From: Brevibacillus sp042683565
GTDB taxonomy: Bacteria > Bacillota > Bacilli > Brevibacillales > Brevibacillaceae
Reading direction: 5' to 3'
Length of the DNA: 64,000 bases
Assembly: GCF_042683565.1 (NCBI RefSeq)
Contig: NZ_JBHUJW010000009.1
Location: 13,962 to 77,961 of the forward strand
Both the position numbers and the translations under genes were made by a program. Below, piece after piece: positions 53,202 to 61,650 of the stretch. The notes under the pieces are model-generated. The model ran no database searches, was not told the origin of the DNA, and saw only the letters and a program-made list of their open reading frames with translations. Positions within the stretch are counted from its first letter, which is position 1. Every line of letters starts with the position of its first letter.

Positions 53202-54068
53202 TCAACAACCTTCCACAACCATCTCGATAAACGCCTTGTGCGCTTTCGATAGCCATTTGTTGTTGTGATATGAAAGCTGTCCAAAGAACATCAAGCTTTC
53301 ATCGGAGGAGGGGATCACTTTCATCCGGTTGTTTGCAATCAGTTCTTTCACGCTGATGTATGGCATCAGGCTGATCCCGAGTCCGCTCATAATGCACTGT
53401 TTCATCGCTTCCATGCTCGTGAGTACGAGCTGATTGTCCGTCCGGATTCCTTTTCTGACTAAATACGCCTCAAAAAAACGCCGCAGAGCGCAATTTTTCT
53501 GGCTAAAGATCATGCATTCTCCATTAGCGTCCTCGATAGACTGCAGGGAATGACCCTGCTCCCCGACAAATACCAACGGTTCCTCCGTGCAGACCACCGT
53601 CGTCAGTTGCTGGTCGTCAACCTTTGGCTCCAATGTAATCGCGATATCCAGTTCCCCGGTATGAAGCCGCTCACGAAGCGGAAGGCAGTCGTCATTGATA
53701 AGGGAGATGGTCACGGTGGGATACTGTTTTTTGTAGCGGGACAACACTGGACCAAGCTTGTAGATGGTCATCGTCTCCGAGGCACCGATGCGCAGCTCCC
53801 CTTTCACGGCGAGGTCGTCGACGGAAATATGTTTGATTTTTGAATACGCGCCCAGCAATTCGGTGACGCAGAGATAGAGCTCTTGCCCGACAGGTGTCAG
53901 CTGAATATGCTTGCCCAAACGGTCAAACAGCGGTGCGCCGATCTCATCTTCCAGCTGCTGAATATGGGAAGTGATGGAGGCTTGGGAATACTGGAGCGCT
54001 TGGGCGGCTTTGGTGAAGCTGTTCAGCTCAACAACGGCCTTGAACGACTGAAATTGACGGATTTCCAT
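53202..54068 (-). CDS. LysR-family transcriptional regulator
   Basis: A 288-residue LysR regulator. The helix-turn-helix lies in SFTKAAQALQYSQASITSHI (about 17-36), and the effector domain shows GELRIGASETMTIYKLGPVL. It is divergent from the DJ-1/isochorismatase/LysE genes and likely controls them. ATG 54068 follows AGGAGGGG. The inducer is unknown. Confidence 0.92.
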   Translation of the reverse strand: MEIRQFQSFKAVVELNSFTKAAQALQYSQASITSHIQQLEDEIGAPLFDRLGKHIQLTPVGQELYLCVTELLGAYSKIKHISVDDLAVKGELRIGASETMTIYKLGPVLSRYKKQYPTVTISLINDDCLPLRERLHTGELDIAITLEPKVDDQQLTTVVCTEEPLVFVGEQGHSLQSIEDANGECMIFSQKNCALRRFFEAYLVRKGIRTDNQLVLTSMEAMKQCIMSGLGISLMPYISVKELIANNRMKVIPSSDESLMFFGQLSYHNNKWLSKAHKAFIEMVVEGC

Positions 54069-54107
54069 GACGATCCCCTCCTATACGCTATTTTGATATT
54101 AGAAATA

Positions 54108-54124
54108 CTGAAATAAACATTCAG
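54108..54124. promoter_or_regulatory. Candidate LysR operator
   Basis: Inverted repeat CTGAA-N7-TTCAG in the divergent gap between the LysR gene and the DJ-1-like gene. It has the interrupted-dyad look of LysR boxes. Confidence 0.45.
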
Positions 54125-54185
54125 GTAATTCAATTTTACTAATGGATAATTTTATCATATGATTCGGGTAAAGGAGATGATTTTC

Positions 54186-54773
54186 ATGAAAAAAGTATGC
54201 TTGCTGTTGCCTAACGGTTTTGAAGCCGTGGAAGCAAGCGTGTTTACAGATGTAATTGGCTGGAACAAGGAAGAAGGCGATGGAACGACAGAACTCGTCA
54301 CCGTCGGGACCCGCGAGCAGTTGACGTGCACCTGGAATTTTACAGTGCTGCCTGAACGCATCCTCTCTGAGGTGACGGTAGAGGAATTTGACGCATTGGC
54401 ATTGCCGGGTGGGTTCGAGCATGCGGGATTTTACGAGGATGCCTTTCGTCCCGACGTGCTGGAATTCATCAGGGAATTCGACAGACAGGGCAAAGTGATT
54501 GCTTCGATCTGCGTAGGTGCGCTGCCGCTTGGCAAAAGTGGCATCCTGCAAGGAAGGAATGCCACAACCTATAACCTGAATGGTCGTTTACGGCAAAAAC
54601 AGCTGGCTGAAATGGGAGCCAACGTGATTCCGGATCAGCGGGTTGTCGTCGATCGCAATGTGATTACGTCCTATAACCCGTCTACTGCCTTCGAGGTTGC
54701 CTTTGCCCTGTTAGAGTCGCTTACTTCCACAGAGAATACAAATAACGTGAAAAGGTTGATGGGATTCCTATGA
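54186..54773 (+). CDS. DJ-1/PfpI family protein
   Basis: A 195-residue protein of the DJ-1/YajL/PfpI class I glutaminase-like fold. It starts KKVCLLLPNGFEAVEASVF, with the acidic partner Glu in that segment, and has the nucleophile cysteine in IASICVGALPLG. Members act as deglycase-like, chaperone or isonitrile-hydratase enzymes, so the reaction is open. ATG 54186 follows AAAGGAGATG. Its stop overlaps the isochorismatase gene. Confidence 0.88.
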   Translation: MKKVCLLLPNGFEAVEASVFTDVIGWNKEEGDGTTELVTVGTREQLTCTWNFTVLPERILSEVTVEEFDALALPGGFEHAGFYEDAFRPDVLEFIREFDRQGKVIASICVGALPLGKSGILQGRNATTYNLNGRLRQKQLAEMGANVIPDQRVVVDRNVITSYNPSTAFEVAFALLESLTSTENTNNVKRLMGFL

Positions 54774-55321
54774 AACTTCCAAACAATACTGCACTAATGT
54801 TGATCGATGTGCAAAACTTTTTTAACGATCCTGCGCTCGGCAGCAGAAATAACCCGGATGCCGAGCAAAACATGGCTGCTTTGCTGCACGCATGGAGAGA
54901 AACGAATCGCCCGGTCATTCACATCCAGCACATCAGCAATCCTTCCTTGCCGCATAATCCCGGGCGCGATTTTAAGGAGATCGTTGCACCGCTCCCGAAC
55001 GAGCCCGTGTTCGTTAAAAATGTGAACAGTGCCTTTATCGGTACGAACCTTGAACAGTACCTGAAGGAGTCAGGCATCGAGAAGCTCGTTATTACAGGGC
55101 TGACCACTGACCATTGCGTCTCCACGACCACGAGAATGGCCCGGAACCTTGGCTTCTTCCCGTACATCGTATCGGATGCGACTGCTACTTTTGAAAGAAT
55201 GGGGTTTGACGGCAAATTGTACACCGCAGAAGAAGTTCATAACCTGGCGTTGGTCAGCTTGCATGAGGAATTTGCTATCGTGATCGACACGAAGGGAATT
55301 CTGGAAATGATAGACAGGTAA
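54770..55321 (+). CDS. Isochorismatase-like cysteine hydrolase
   Basis: A 183-residue hydrolase with the D-K-C triad: Asp in LMLIDVQNFF, Lys in FVKNVNSAFIG and Cys in GLTTDHCVSTTTRMA. The family includes nicotinamidases and N-carbamoyl amide hydrolases as well as true isochorismatases. ATG overlaps the DJ-1-like stop as ATGA. It shares an operon with an exporter-type LysE gene, so it may act on a small amide whose product is exported. Confidence 0.9.
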   Translation: MKLPNNTALMLIDVQNFFNDPALGSRNNPDAEQNMAALLHAWRETNRPVIHIQHISNPSLPHNPGRDFKEIVAPLPNEPVFVKNVNSAFIGTNLEQYLKESGIEKLVITGLTTDHCVSTTTRMARNLGFFPYIVSDATATFERMGFDGKLYTAEEVHNLALVSLHEEFAIVIDTKGILEMIDR

Positions 55322-55325
55322 CGTC

Positions 55326-55979
55326 ATGGACGAGGTAATCAAATATTTCGTTCTGGGCATTTCACTGGCGATTTCCATCGGGCCGGTGAATATTGAACTG
55401 ATCAAACGGGGAATGACGAAGGGGTTCGTCTCGTCCTGGCTGGTCGGAATAGGCGGCATGACGGCGGACCTCCTCATTCTCGCCATCATCTATGTAGGGA
55501 TAGGAGCCTACTTCACAGGAGAGGTTGTTCAGCTCATTTTTGGGGTCATTGGTTCCCTGATGCTGCTTCAAATGGGACTTCAGAATGCCAAAAAAGGCAT
55601 GGTTGCCAAAGAGCAGCATCAGGGGAATACGTCTGGGGCTGAAAACGAAAAAACATCGTTCACCGCCGGCTTCCTGCTCGCGATCGCGAATCCTCTGAAT
55701 CTCGTTTTTTGGACAGGGATCTATAGCTCATTACTGACCCTCCAGAAGACGAAGCTGGTTGCTCCGGAGTTACTATTGCTCTCCATTTTTATCGGGATTG
55801 CTGTCTCCAACCTGCTGTTTGCCTTGCTGTCCTCCATCGGAAAAACATATACAAAACCATCGCTTCTCCGATTCATTTCATTGGCCTCAGGTGTCGTTTT
55901 GATGGGGTACGGGTTGTGGATTGGGTACAGCACTGTATCCTCGAAACTGCTCGCCTTGTACCGTTTCTTTTTTGCCTGA
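55326..55979 (+). CDS. LysE/RhtB-family transporter
   Basis: A 217-residue membrane protein with about six spans. The N-terminus FVLGISLAISIGPVNIELIKRG carries the family SxGP motif, and FLLAIANPLNLVFWTGIY the central NP motif. Members export amino acids or related small molecules. ATG 55326 lies 4 bases after the isochorismatase stop, so coupled. Last gene of the LysR-controlled cluster. Confidence 0.9.
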   Translation: MDEVIKYFVLGISLAISIGPVNIELIKRGMTKGFVSSWLVGIGGMTADLLILAIIYVGIGAYFTGEVVQLIFGVIGSLMLLQMGLQNAKKGMVAKEQHQGNTSGAENEKTSFTAGFLLAIANPLNLVFWTGIYSSLLTLQKTKLVAPELLLLSIFIGIAVSNLLFALLSSIGKTYTKPSLLRFISLASGVVLMGYGLWIGYSTVSSKLLALYRFFFA

Positions 55980-56060
55980 ACATCCTGTGGCTCAGGCATG
56001 GAAGCGCTTCCCCTGACACAATACTGTCACGTCTTGTCCGTCTGCATTTCCGTTTGATTC

Positions 56061-56163
56061 TGCTATAATGACAAGGAGAGGTGCTCGTTTCCATGCGTAG
56101 AGATAACGTGCCTCTCCAGGAAGATACCGTTTTTTCCCTCTCGCAAAAGGAGAGGCTTTTTTT
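56061..56163 (+). ncRNA. Possible small RNA or attenuated leader with its own promoter and terminator
   Basis: TGCTATAAT (061-069) is an extended -10 promoter. About 7 bases on begins a segment with GGAGAGG (075-081) pairing with CCTCTCC (111-117), with an inner CGTT/AACG stem. Next, CCTCTC (137-142) pairs with GAGAGG (150-155), followed by seven T residues, as an intrinsic terminator. Because the strands are interchangeable, alternative pairings are possible, as in attenuators. A 32-codon frame starts at ATG 56093 but runs through the terminator. No known riboswitch class was recognised. Confidence 0.45.
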
Positions 56164-56364
56164 CGTGTCTTTTTCGCTGTGCGCCTGCTGACACTTCTCC
56201 CAGTAGCTCCATCGGAATAGATTCCAACAAAAAATTCTTGCATGGCAGGGATGGAAACAACAGATCCAATAGGGTAAAATTGGTATGGAAAGCATTATTC
56301 AGATCGGGTAAGGCTATTTCTGCCATCAGGAGTAGCCGTTTTCGTGTACCGGGAGGGGAATACG

Positions 56365-57774
56365 ATGAGAGACTTGTTGGACTGTGGAATCAGGAGCGGT
56401 CTTCTTTATCGCTCCTTCTTTGAACAATTGGGTCAGGCTGCTTATCTGCTAGATCGATCAGGTACCGTTTATACCGGCAACCCGGCGTGCGAGGCACTGA
56501 CAGGATACGAGAAGAAGGAATGGGAGGGAGTGCCCTTCTGGCAATTGGCAATCCCCGAGGAACGGGAAATGGTCAGAATGCAGACGCAATTTGCCATGGA
56601 GGGAAATCCCAGACCGTTCTACACCTATTTGGCACATAAGGACAATCGTTCGATTCCCGTATACATAACGTTCGACACTTTTGCCGCAGACGGCGTGCTC
56701 GTCGGATATTACGCGATCGCCCAGGAGATCACCGGGTGTGAGGATCTCAGCGGGCAGAGGGCTTGCAAGTTCATAGGCTTGTCCACCGAAGGCGTGTTCA
56801 TCTGCCGGATGGGCCGCCTGCAGTACGCCAACCAGATCGGCGTCAGGCTCGTCGGCGCGCCCCATCTGCAAAAGCTGCTGCAAGTCCCGCTGTCATCCCT
56901 GTTCCATCCGCACGACATGCCGGTGATTGAGGATATGCTGGCGAGGCTCGAGCTGGGCGAGACCGTGGCGCCCATTGAAGTCGAGCTCATCCGGATGGAC
57001 GGGCTCCTGATCGATGTGGAGCTGTGCGGGAAGACAGCGGTTATCTCGGGCCAGCCGACCTGCTACTTGTTAATCCGCGACATCACGCAGCGAAAAAGGG
57101 CGCATGAATTTTTGCAAAACTCGGAAAAACTTGCCATGGTCGGACAGCTGGCGGCGGGGATTGCGCACGAAATCCGCAATCCGCTGACCTCCTTGAAAGG
57201 ATTCGTTCAGCTGATGCAGAATGATGGAATGAGAAAAAAGGAGTATTTTTCCATCATGAGCTCCGAACTGGCTCGCATCGAGCTCATCGTAAACGAATTG
57301 TTGGTTTTGGCAAAGCCGCACGCTGCAGCGTTCGAGGCGCGCGACTTGTCCGTATTGATCGGCCATGTGGTGACGCTGTTGGAGACGGAAGCGATTTTGC
57401 GAAAAGTAATGATTCGGGTGGACTTCGAGACGGAGCTGCCGCTGATTCGCTGCGACGAAAACCATCTCAAGCAGGCTTTTATCAATTTCTTGAAAAACGG
57501 GATCGAAGCCATGACGGGCGGCGGGGAGATCGTGATCCGCCTGCGCTGCGCAGACAGTTGTGTCATCATCCGTTTTGAAGACAACGGGGTCGGCATTCCG
57601 CCCGACCAGATGCCAAGGCTGGGCGAGGCATTTTTTACGACCAAAGAATCCGGAACGGGGCTTGGCCTTCTGGTCAGCCGCAGAATCATTGAAAATCACA
57701 GAGGGACGCTGCGGCTGACGAGTGTTCCCGGACAGGGGACGACAGTAGAAGTGAGGTTGCCTGTTCACGGTTAG
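56365..57774 (+). CDS. Soluble PAS-domain sensor histidine kinase (sporulation-kinase type)
   Basis: The 469-residue kinase has no membrane span. Two PAS domains (about 12-125 and 135-245) precede a HisKA domain with His268 in LAAGIAHEIRNPLTSLKGFVQ (parts) and an ATPase domain with FLKNGIEAM, EDNGVGIPP and GTGLGLLVS. This is the layout of the Bacillus KinA/KinC-group kinases that feed the Spo0 phosphorelay. There is no adjacent response regulator, which fits. ATG 56365 follows GGGAGGGG; a GTG at 56344 is possible. Confidence 0.88.
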   Translation: MRDLLDCGIRSGLLYRSFFEQLGQAAYLLDRSGTVYTGNPACEALTGYEKKEWEGVPFWQLAIPEEREMVRMQTQFAMEGNPRPFYTYLAHKDNRSIPVYITFDTFAADGVLVGYYAIAQEITGCEDLSGQRACKFIGLSTEGVFICRMGRLQYANQIGVRLVGAPHLQKLLQVPLSSLFHPHDMPVIEDMLARLELGETVAPIEVELIRMDGLLIDVELCGKTAVISGQPTCYLLIRDITQRKRAHEFLQNSEKLAMVGQLAAGIAHEIRNPLTSLKGFVQLMQNDGMRKKEYFSIMSSELARIELIVNELLVLAKPHAAAFEARDLSVLIGHVVTLLETEAILRKVMIRVDFETELPLIRCDENHLKQAFINFLKNGIEAMTGGGEIVIRLRCADSCVIIRFEDNGVGIPPDQMPRLGEAFFTTKESGTGLGLLVSRRIIENHRGTLRLTSVPGQGTTVEVRLPVHG

Positions 57775-57809
57775 CCGTTGACGAACAGAGAGCAAGGAGG
57801 ATCAGGAGG

Positions 57810-58136
57810 ATGGCTGACTACGGAGGGAAACGCACGGTTTTGACAGCAGGCTTCGCTCAAATTCCCAAGGGGACCTCTCTGTATGAGGTATCGACGATGG
57901 TTGGATGTGTGCTCATAATCGACGCGGATCACGATGTCATTTGCGATGCGAGCTTCACATTTGTGATGGACAAGACGAGCGAATTTCTCGTGTCGCTGCT
58001 GGTGGGGAAATCCGTGGCAGGCGGCATGCAGGAGATCGCGCAGGTCGTGCAGGAGCGCTTTCTGGGGCCAGGCCAGGGAGCGGTTTTGCAGGCGATCCGC
58101 GCTGCTGTGGAGCGGTATCAGGAGAAGAAAATGTAA
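57810..58136 (+). CDS. DUF3870 domain protein
   Basis: A 108-residue protein matching the DUF3870 pattern: AQIPKGTSLYEV, then VGCVLIIDADHDVICDASFTFV (parts) and LLVGKSVAGGM. No catalytic motif is known for the family. The start follows AAGGAGGATCAGGAGG. It lies between the kinase and the diguanylate cyclase with short gaps on both sides, so the three genes form an operon. A regulatory or small-ligand role is possible but unsupported. Confidence 0.8.
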   Translation: MADYGGKRTVLTAGFAQIPKGTSLYEVSTMVGCVLIIDADHDVICDASFTFVMDKTSEFLVSLLVGKSVAGGMQEIAQVVQERFLGPGQGAVLQAIRAAVERYQEKKM

Positions 58137-58162
58137 GCTACCCAATAGCCGGAGGGGTGTAA

Positions 58163-59377
58163 ATGTATGAAGAGTTCGCTGTAAGAGAATCGTACGTGCG
58201 GCAGTTGTTGGCGCGGTATAGCCAATGGCTTGGCCGCATCGAAGAAGTGGACTGCGGGGAAATCGAAGCGGTGGAGCGCGAACTGGCGGGAGTGCTCGCG
58301 CAAGAGGACAGCTCGCTGCACAGTCTTCTGATACAGAGAATAAAGGATTTGCACGGCAAAATTACGGAGATGCTGTGGATTTCCGAGCATATGAAAATAT
58401 TGCACGACCTCAGCCATATTTTTGCGAAGACCTTTGAGGAAAGCCAGATTTTGTGGAAGGCTTTCGAGCTGGTCTCCCGCGTGATGCAGGCGGATGCCTT
58501 TTTTATTGCTTTTTACGACGAGGGCGACAGCGAGATTCGCATTCCGATCAGCGTCGACGGCGGCGTCAATTACGGGCCGATCACCGTTCCCTACGGGCAG
58601 GGGATGATTTCCCGCGTCATTGACACGCGGCAGACGATCCACATTCGGACGATGCGGGATGAACCGAGTGAACCGGAGATGATCCGCTGGGGCAGTCCGG
58701 AGATCGACACCAGCACGTGCATTTTCGTTCCCCTGATGCTGGGCAATCAGGTGAAGGGCGTCATCTCCGCCCAGTCTTATCGGGAGTTCGCTTATAAAAA
58801 CGAGCATGAGGAGCTGCTCAAGATCATCGGCTTTCAGGTAGCCAGCGCGATCGAGACGGCGAGATTGTACGAGCGGATGTACCAGATGTCGTTCAAGGAC
58901 GAACTGACGGGGATATTCAATTACCGGGCTTTCCACAACGATCTGGAAAAGCTGCTGAACGAGGGGAATGTGCCTGTCGCGCTGATTATGCTCGACTCGG
59001 ACAACCTGAAATGCGTCAACGATAAGCATGGCCATCATTCAGGGGATGAACTGATCCGGCGGATTGCGGAGGCGTTGAAAGCGAATGCCGACGAGTGGGA
59101 CAAGGTGTATCGCTACGCAGGAGACGAGTTCATGCTGCTCTCCCCTGGGGTGACGATGGAGGAAGCAGAGGAGAAGGTGAGCGCCATCCGTGAATATTTG
59201 CGGCTGCATCCGCTCACCCAGGACGGGCGCCAGATTCAGGTGACCGTCAGCGTAGGGATTGCCCGTTTTCCTGACGACGCCTATACAGCGGACAGCCTGA
59301 AGCGGGCAGCCGATGAAGCGCTGTACTGCTCCAAGCGAAAAGGGAAAAACTGTACCACTGTATATGCCGCCGGGTAA
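58163..59377 (+). CDS. GAF-GGDEF diguanylate cyclase
   Basis: A 404-residue soluble protein with an N-terminal helical part (1-80), a GAF domain (about 85-235) and a GGDEF domain (about 240-402). The active-site loop reads YRYAGDEFM (319-323 AGDEF), accepted in active cyclases; LDSDNLKCVNDKHGH carries metal and substrate residues. The inhibitory RxxD site is absent (DEWD at that place), suggesting no product feedback. ATG follows GGAGGGG. Probably makes cyclic di-GMP in response to a cytoplasmic ligand. Confidence 0.88.
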   Translation: MYEEFAVRESYVRQLLARYSQWLGRIEEVDCGEIEAVERELAGVLAQEDSSLHSLLIQRIKDLHGKITEMLWISEHMKILHDLSHIFAKTFEESQILWKAFELVSRVMQADAFFIAFYDEGDSEIRIPISVDGGVNYGPITVPYGQGMISRVIDTRQTIHIRTMRDEPSEPEMIRWGSPEIDTSTCIFVPLMLGNQVKGVISAQSYREFAYKNEHEELLKIIGFQVASAIETARLYERMYQMSFKDELTGIFNYRAFHNDLEKLLNEGNVPVALIMLDSDNLKCVNDKHGHHSGDELIRRIAEALKANADEWDKVYRYAGDEFMLLSPGVTMEEAEEKVSAIREYLRLHPLTQDGRQIQVTVSVGIARFPDDAYTADSLKRAADEALYCSKRKGKNCTTVYAAG

Positions 59378-59589
59378 GCCTTGGGACGTAGAGAGAGGCA
59401 ACGAGCGGGGACAGGGCGATGAGAATGAGCGCGGGCGGCCAGGTCATGGACCAGAGCAAGCCTTGATCGAAAATAGCTATGACGGCTTCGTTGGGAATTT
59501 CGCTGACGAAGCCTTTTTGCATGACTTTTCCATCCTTTGGATTTCAGAGGGGAGACAGCGAGGGATGGATAAATAGAACTGCTATTTAA
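59378..59589. other. Intergenic stretch after the cyclase
   Basis: No supported gene or clear terminator is seen. Open frames on both strands lack binding sites and recognisable motifs. Confidence 0.4.
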
Positions 59590-59604
59590 TTAAAATAATT
59601 ATAA
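59590..59604. promoter_or_regulatory. PerR-like operator (upstream copy)
   Basis: TTAAAATAATTATAA matches the PerR 7-1-7 consensus TTATAATNATTATAA at 13 of 14 defined positions. It lies 8 bases upstream of the -35 of the oxidative-stress operon. The local AT richness lowers certainty, though the function of the genes fits. Confidence 0.65.
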
Positions 59605-59611
59605 AAAAAGA

Positions 59612-59639
59612 TTGACTTTTGATTAGAATCCAGTAGAAT
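59612..59639 (+). promoter_or_regulatory. Sigma-A promoter of the peroxide-defence operon
   Basis: TTGACT (612-617), a 16-base spacer and TAGAAT (634-639). PerR-like boxes lie on both sides. Confidence 0.7.
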
Positions 59640-59655
59640 GAGAAGTGTTCCTAGT

Positions 59656-59670
59656 TAATAATAATTTTAA
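59656..59670. promoter_or_regulatory. PerR-like operator (downstream copy)
   Basis: TAATAATAATTTTAA matches the PerR consensus at 12 of 14 positions and lies about 10 bases after the expected transcription start, a position where repressor binding would block transcription. Confidence 0.5.
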
Positions 59671-59697
59671 TTTGATAACAAGAAAGGAGGAGCCGCT

Positions 59698-60621
59698 ATG
59701 TATGACGTCATCATCATCGGCGGAGGGCCTGCAGGAGCTTCCGCTGCTATCTATACCGCCCGGGGAAACTTGAAGACGCTGGTAATCGACAAGGCGCCTG
59801 GTACAGGAGCGCTTGCCCTCACTCATAAAATTGCCAACTACCCGGGTGTAGAAGGCGAGCTGTCCGGCAAAGAGCTGCTCGAAAAAATGCGCAGACAGGC
59901 GAAGGGCTTCGGCGCGGAGTTTATCCAGACGACGATTTCGGCGGTAGATGTCGAGGACGAGGTGAAGAGCGTTTTCACTGCAGACGGCACGTTTGAAGCC
60001 AGGGCCGTGATCGTCGCGACAGGCTCCAAAGGCCGCAACCGGATGCTTCCGGGGGAAGAAAACCTGCTGGGGCGCGGCGTCAGCACATGTGCGACGTGCG
60101 ACGGAGCCTTTTATGAAGGCAAGCATGTCGCTGTCATCGGCGATTCGGAGGAAGCGGTGGAGGAAGCGCATGCGCTGACCAAGTTCGCCGATCGCATCAC
60201 CTTCCTCGTCCCGCGCGCCGATCTGCAAGGGGTGGAAGGAATGCCGGAACTGCCGAAAACAAAGATGCTGTTCCGGACGCGTCCGCTGGAAATCGTCGGG
60301 AAAAACGCCGTAGAAGGCCTGCGGATTCGCACGGCAGAAGGCAGCGAAGAACTCTTGGAAGTCGACGGTGTCTTCGTCTTCCTCTCCGGCAGCAAGCCAG
60401 GCACTGATTTTCTGGACGGACAGGTTCCTCTGGACGAGGAAGGCTACATGATTCTGGACGAATTCATGCAGTCGTCTGTCCCTGGCGTCTTCGGAGCCGG
60501 AGAAGTGCGCAAAACTCCCGTGAAGCAAGCCGTAGTCGCTGCAGCCGACGGGGCTATTGCGGCGATGGCCGCAGATCGCTATATTCATAAGCGTTCCAAA
60601 ATCGTTCCACAGTACAAATAA
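59698..60621 (+). CDS. Thioredoxin-reductase-like flavoprotein
   Basis: A 307-residue FAD enzyme with the FAD motif IIIGGGPAGASAAIYTARG and the redox disulfide CATC (131-134). The second nucleotide domain is unusual: GDSEEAVEEA (148-157) stands for the usual GGGDSA, and VPRADL (171-176) takes the place of the NADPH-binding HRRxxxR. It may therefore use NADH or another donor. With glutaredoxin and peroxiredoxin genes downstream it likely drives peroxide reduction, in the manner of AhpF or clostridial Cp34. ATG follows AAAGGAGGAG. Confidence 0.88.
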   Translation: MYDVIIIGGGPAGASAAIYTARGNLKTLVIDKAPGTGALALTHKIANYPGVEGELSGKELLEKMRRQAKGFGAEFIQTTISAVDVEDEVKSVFTADGTFEARAVIVATGSKGRNRMLPGEENLLGRGVSTCATCDGAFYEGKHVAVIGDSEEAVEEAHALTKFADRITFLVPRADLQGVEGMPELPKTKMLFRTRPLEIVGKNAVEGLRIRTAEGSEELLEVDGVFVFLSGSKPGTDFLDGQVPLDEEGYMILDEFMQSSVPGVFGAGEVRKTPVKQAVVAAADGAIAAMAADRYIHKRSKIVPQYK

Positions 60622-60657
60622 TTTCAACGACAAAAGACAAAAAGGAGAGAAACACCC

Positions 60658-60906
60658 ATGGCACAAGCAATCGTATACTCCAGCACCAACTGCGCATTCT
60701 GCAAACAGCTGAAAACATATCTGACCGAGCAGAACATCTCGTTTGAAGAGCGCAACATCGACGAAAACGACGCATACGGCGAAGAGCTGAGCCGTCTCGG
60801 GATCATGTCCGTTCCGCTGACCCTTATCGGGGACAAGCAAATTCTCGGCTTCAACCCGACACGCATCAAAAAAGCTCTGGCAGCTTTGGAAGAATCCGTG
60901 CAATAA
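60658..60906 (+). CDS. Glutaredoxin family (NrdH/Cp9-like) protein
   Basis: An 82-residue thioredoxin-fold protein with the CAFC redox motif in YSSTNCAFCKQLKTYL, the cis-proline in SVPLTLIG, and a C-terminal GFNPTRIKKAL. Its position between a reductase and a peroxiredoxin suggests it carries electrons from one to the other. ATG follows AAAGGAGAG. Glutathione is not made by most Bacillales, so a reductase-linked role is likely. Confidence 0.9.
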   Translation: MAQAIVYSSTNCAFCKQLKTYLTEQNISFEERNIDENDAYGEELSRLGIMSVPLTLIGDKQILGFNPTRIKKALAALEESVQ

Positions 60907-60979
60907 GTATTCGTTTCCGCCGCAGCGCCGCTCCTGTACCGACGACAAACAGACACCGTGAAAAAGGAGAAGAGAACCC

Positions 60980-61534
60980 ATGACGAGCAACCAACACGCA
61001 CAGCTGCAAGTAGGCAAGCCGGTCCCTGACTTTTCCATGCTGACCACGAAAAACCTGGAGACGCTCGAGGAGCGGCTGACGCTCGCGGACTACCGGGGAA
61101 AATGGCTGATCCTGTTCTTTTGGCCGTTTGACTTTACCCATGTATGCCCGACGGAAGTGACGTCTTTCAGCGACCATATAGAGGGATTTCGCGACCTCGA
61201 CTGCGAAGTGCTGGGGGCTTCCACAGACAGCGTGTATACGCACCGCGCCTGGATCAACACCCCGCGCGACCAGAACGGAATCGGTCCGGTGAACTTCCCG
61301 CTGGCGAGCGACTACAACAAGGAAACCGCCCGCGCATACGGGATTTTGGACGAGAAGACAGGTGCGGCTTACCGCGGTCTGTTCATCATCGACCCGGACG
61401 GGATTTTGCGCTACCAGGTCGTGACCGATATGAACGTAGGACGCAGCGTAGACGAAACATCACGGGTTCTGCAGGCACTGCAGGCAGGCGGACTGTGCCC
61501 GGCGAACTGGAAGCCAGGCATGAAGACGCTGTAA
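60980..61534 (+). CDS. Peroxiredoxin (AhpC/TSA family, 2-Cys)
   Basis: A 184-residue peroxiredoxin. The peroxidatic cysteine lies in FTHVCPTEVTSF (Cys56) and the resolving cysteine in GGLCPANWKPG near the C-terminus. The first lacks the classic DFTFVCPTE by one residue only. It reduces peroxides with electrons from the two upstream proteins. ATG follows AAAAAGGAG. Last gene of the probable PerR operon. Confidence 0.93.
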   Translation: MTSNQHAQLQVGKPVPDFSMLTTKNLETLEERLTLADYRGKWLILFFWPFDFTHVCPTEVTSFSDHIEGFRDLDCEVLGASTDSVYTHRAWINTPRDQNGIGPVNFPLASDYNKETARAYGILDEKTGAAYRGLFIIDPDGILRYQVVTDMNVGRSVDETSRVLQALQAGGLCPANWKPGMKTL

Positions 61535-61650
61535 GGCAGGTACGATGGACAAGGAAATCTCACCCCTACTGATTTTGGCCAAAAGTGTAACAGTCGAGTA
61601 GCCGTGCCCGTCCTAACTCAAGACGGAAAAAGAAAAGGGGGATTGGGCAC

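Noticed and set aside
59247..59522. 91-codon minus-strand frame with a hydrophobic segment
   Set aside because: It overlaps the cyclase 3' end, lacks a clear binding site and resembles nothing known.
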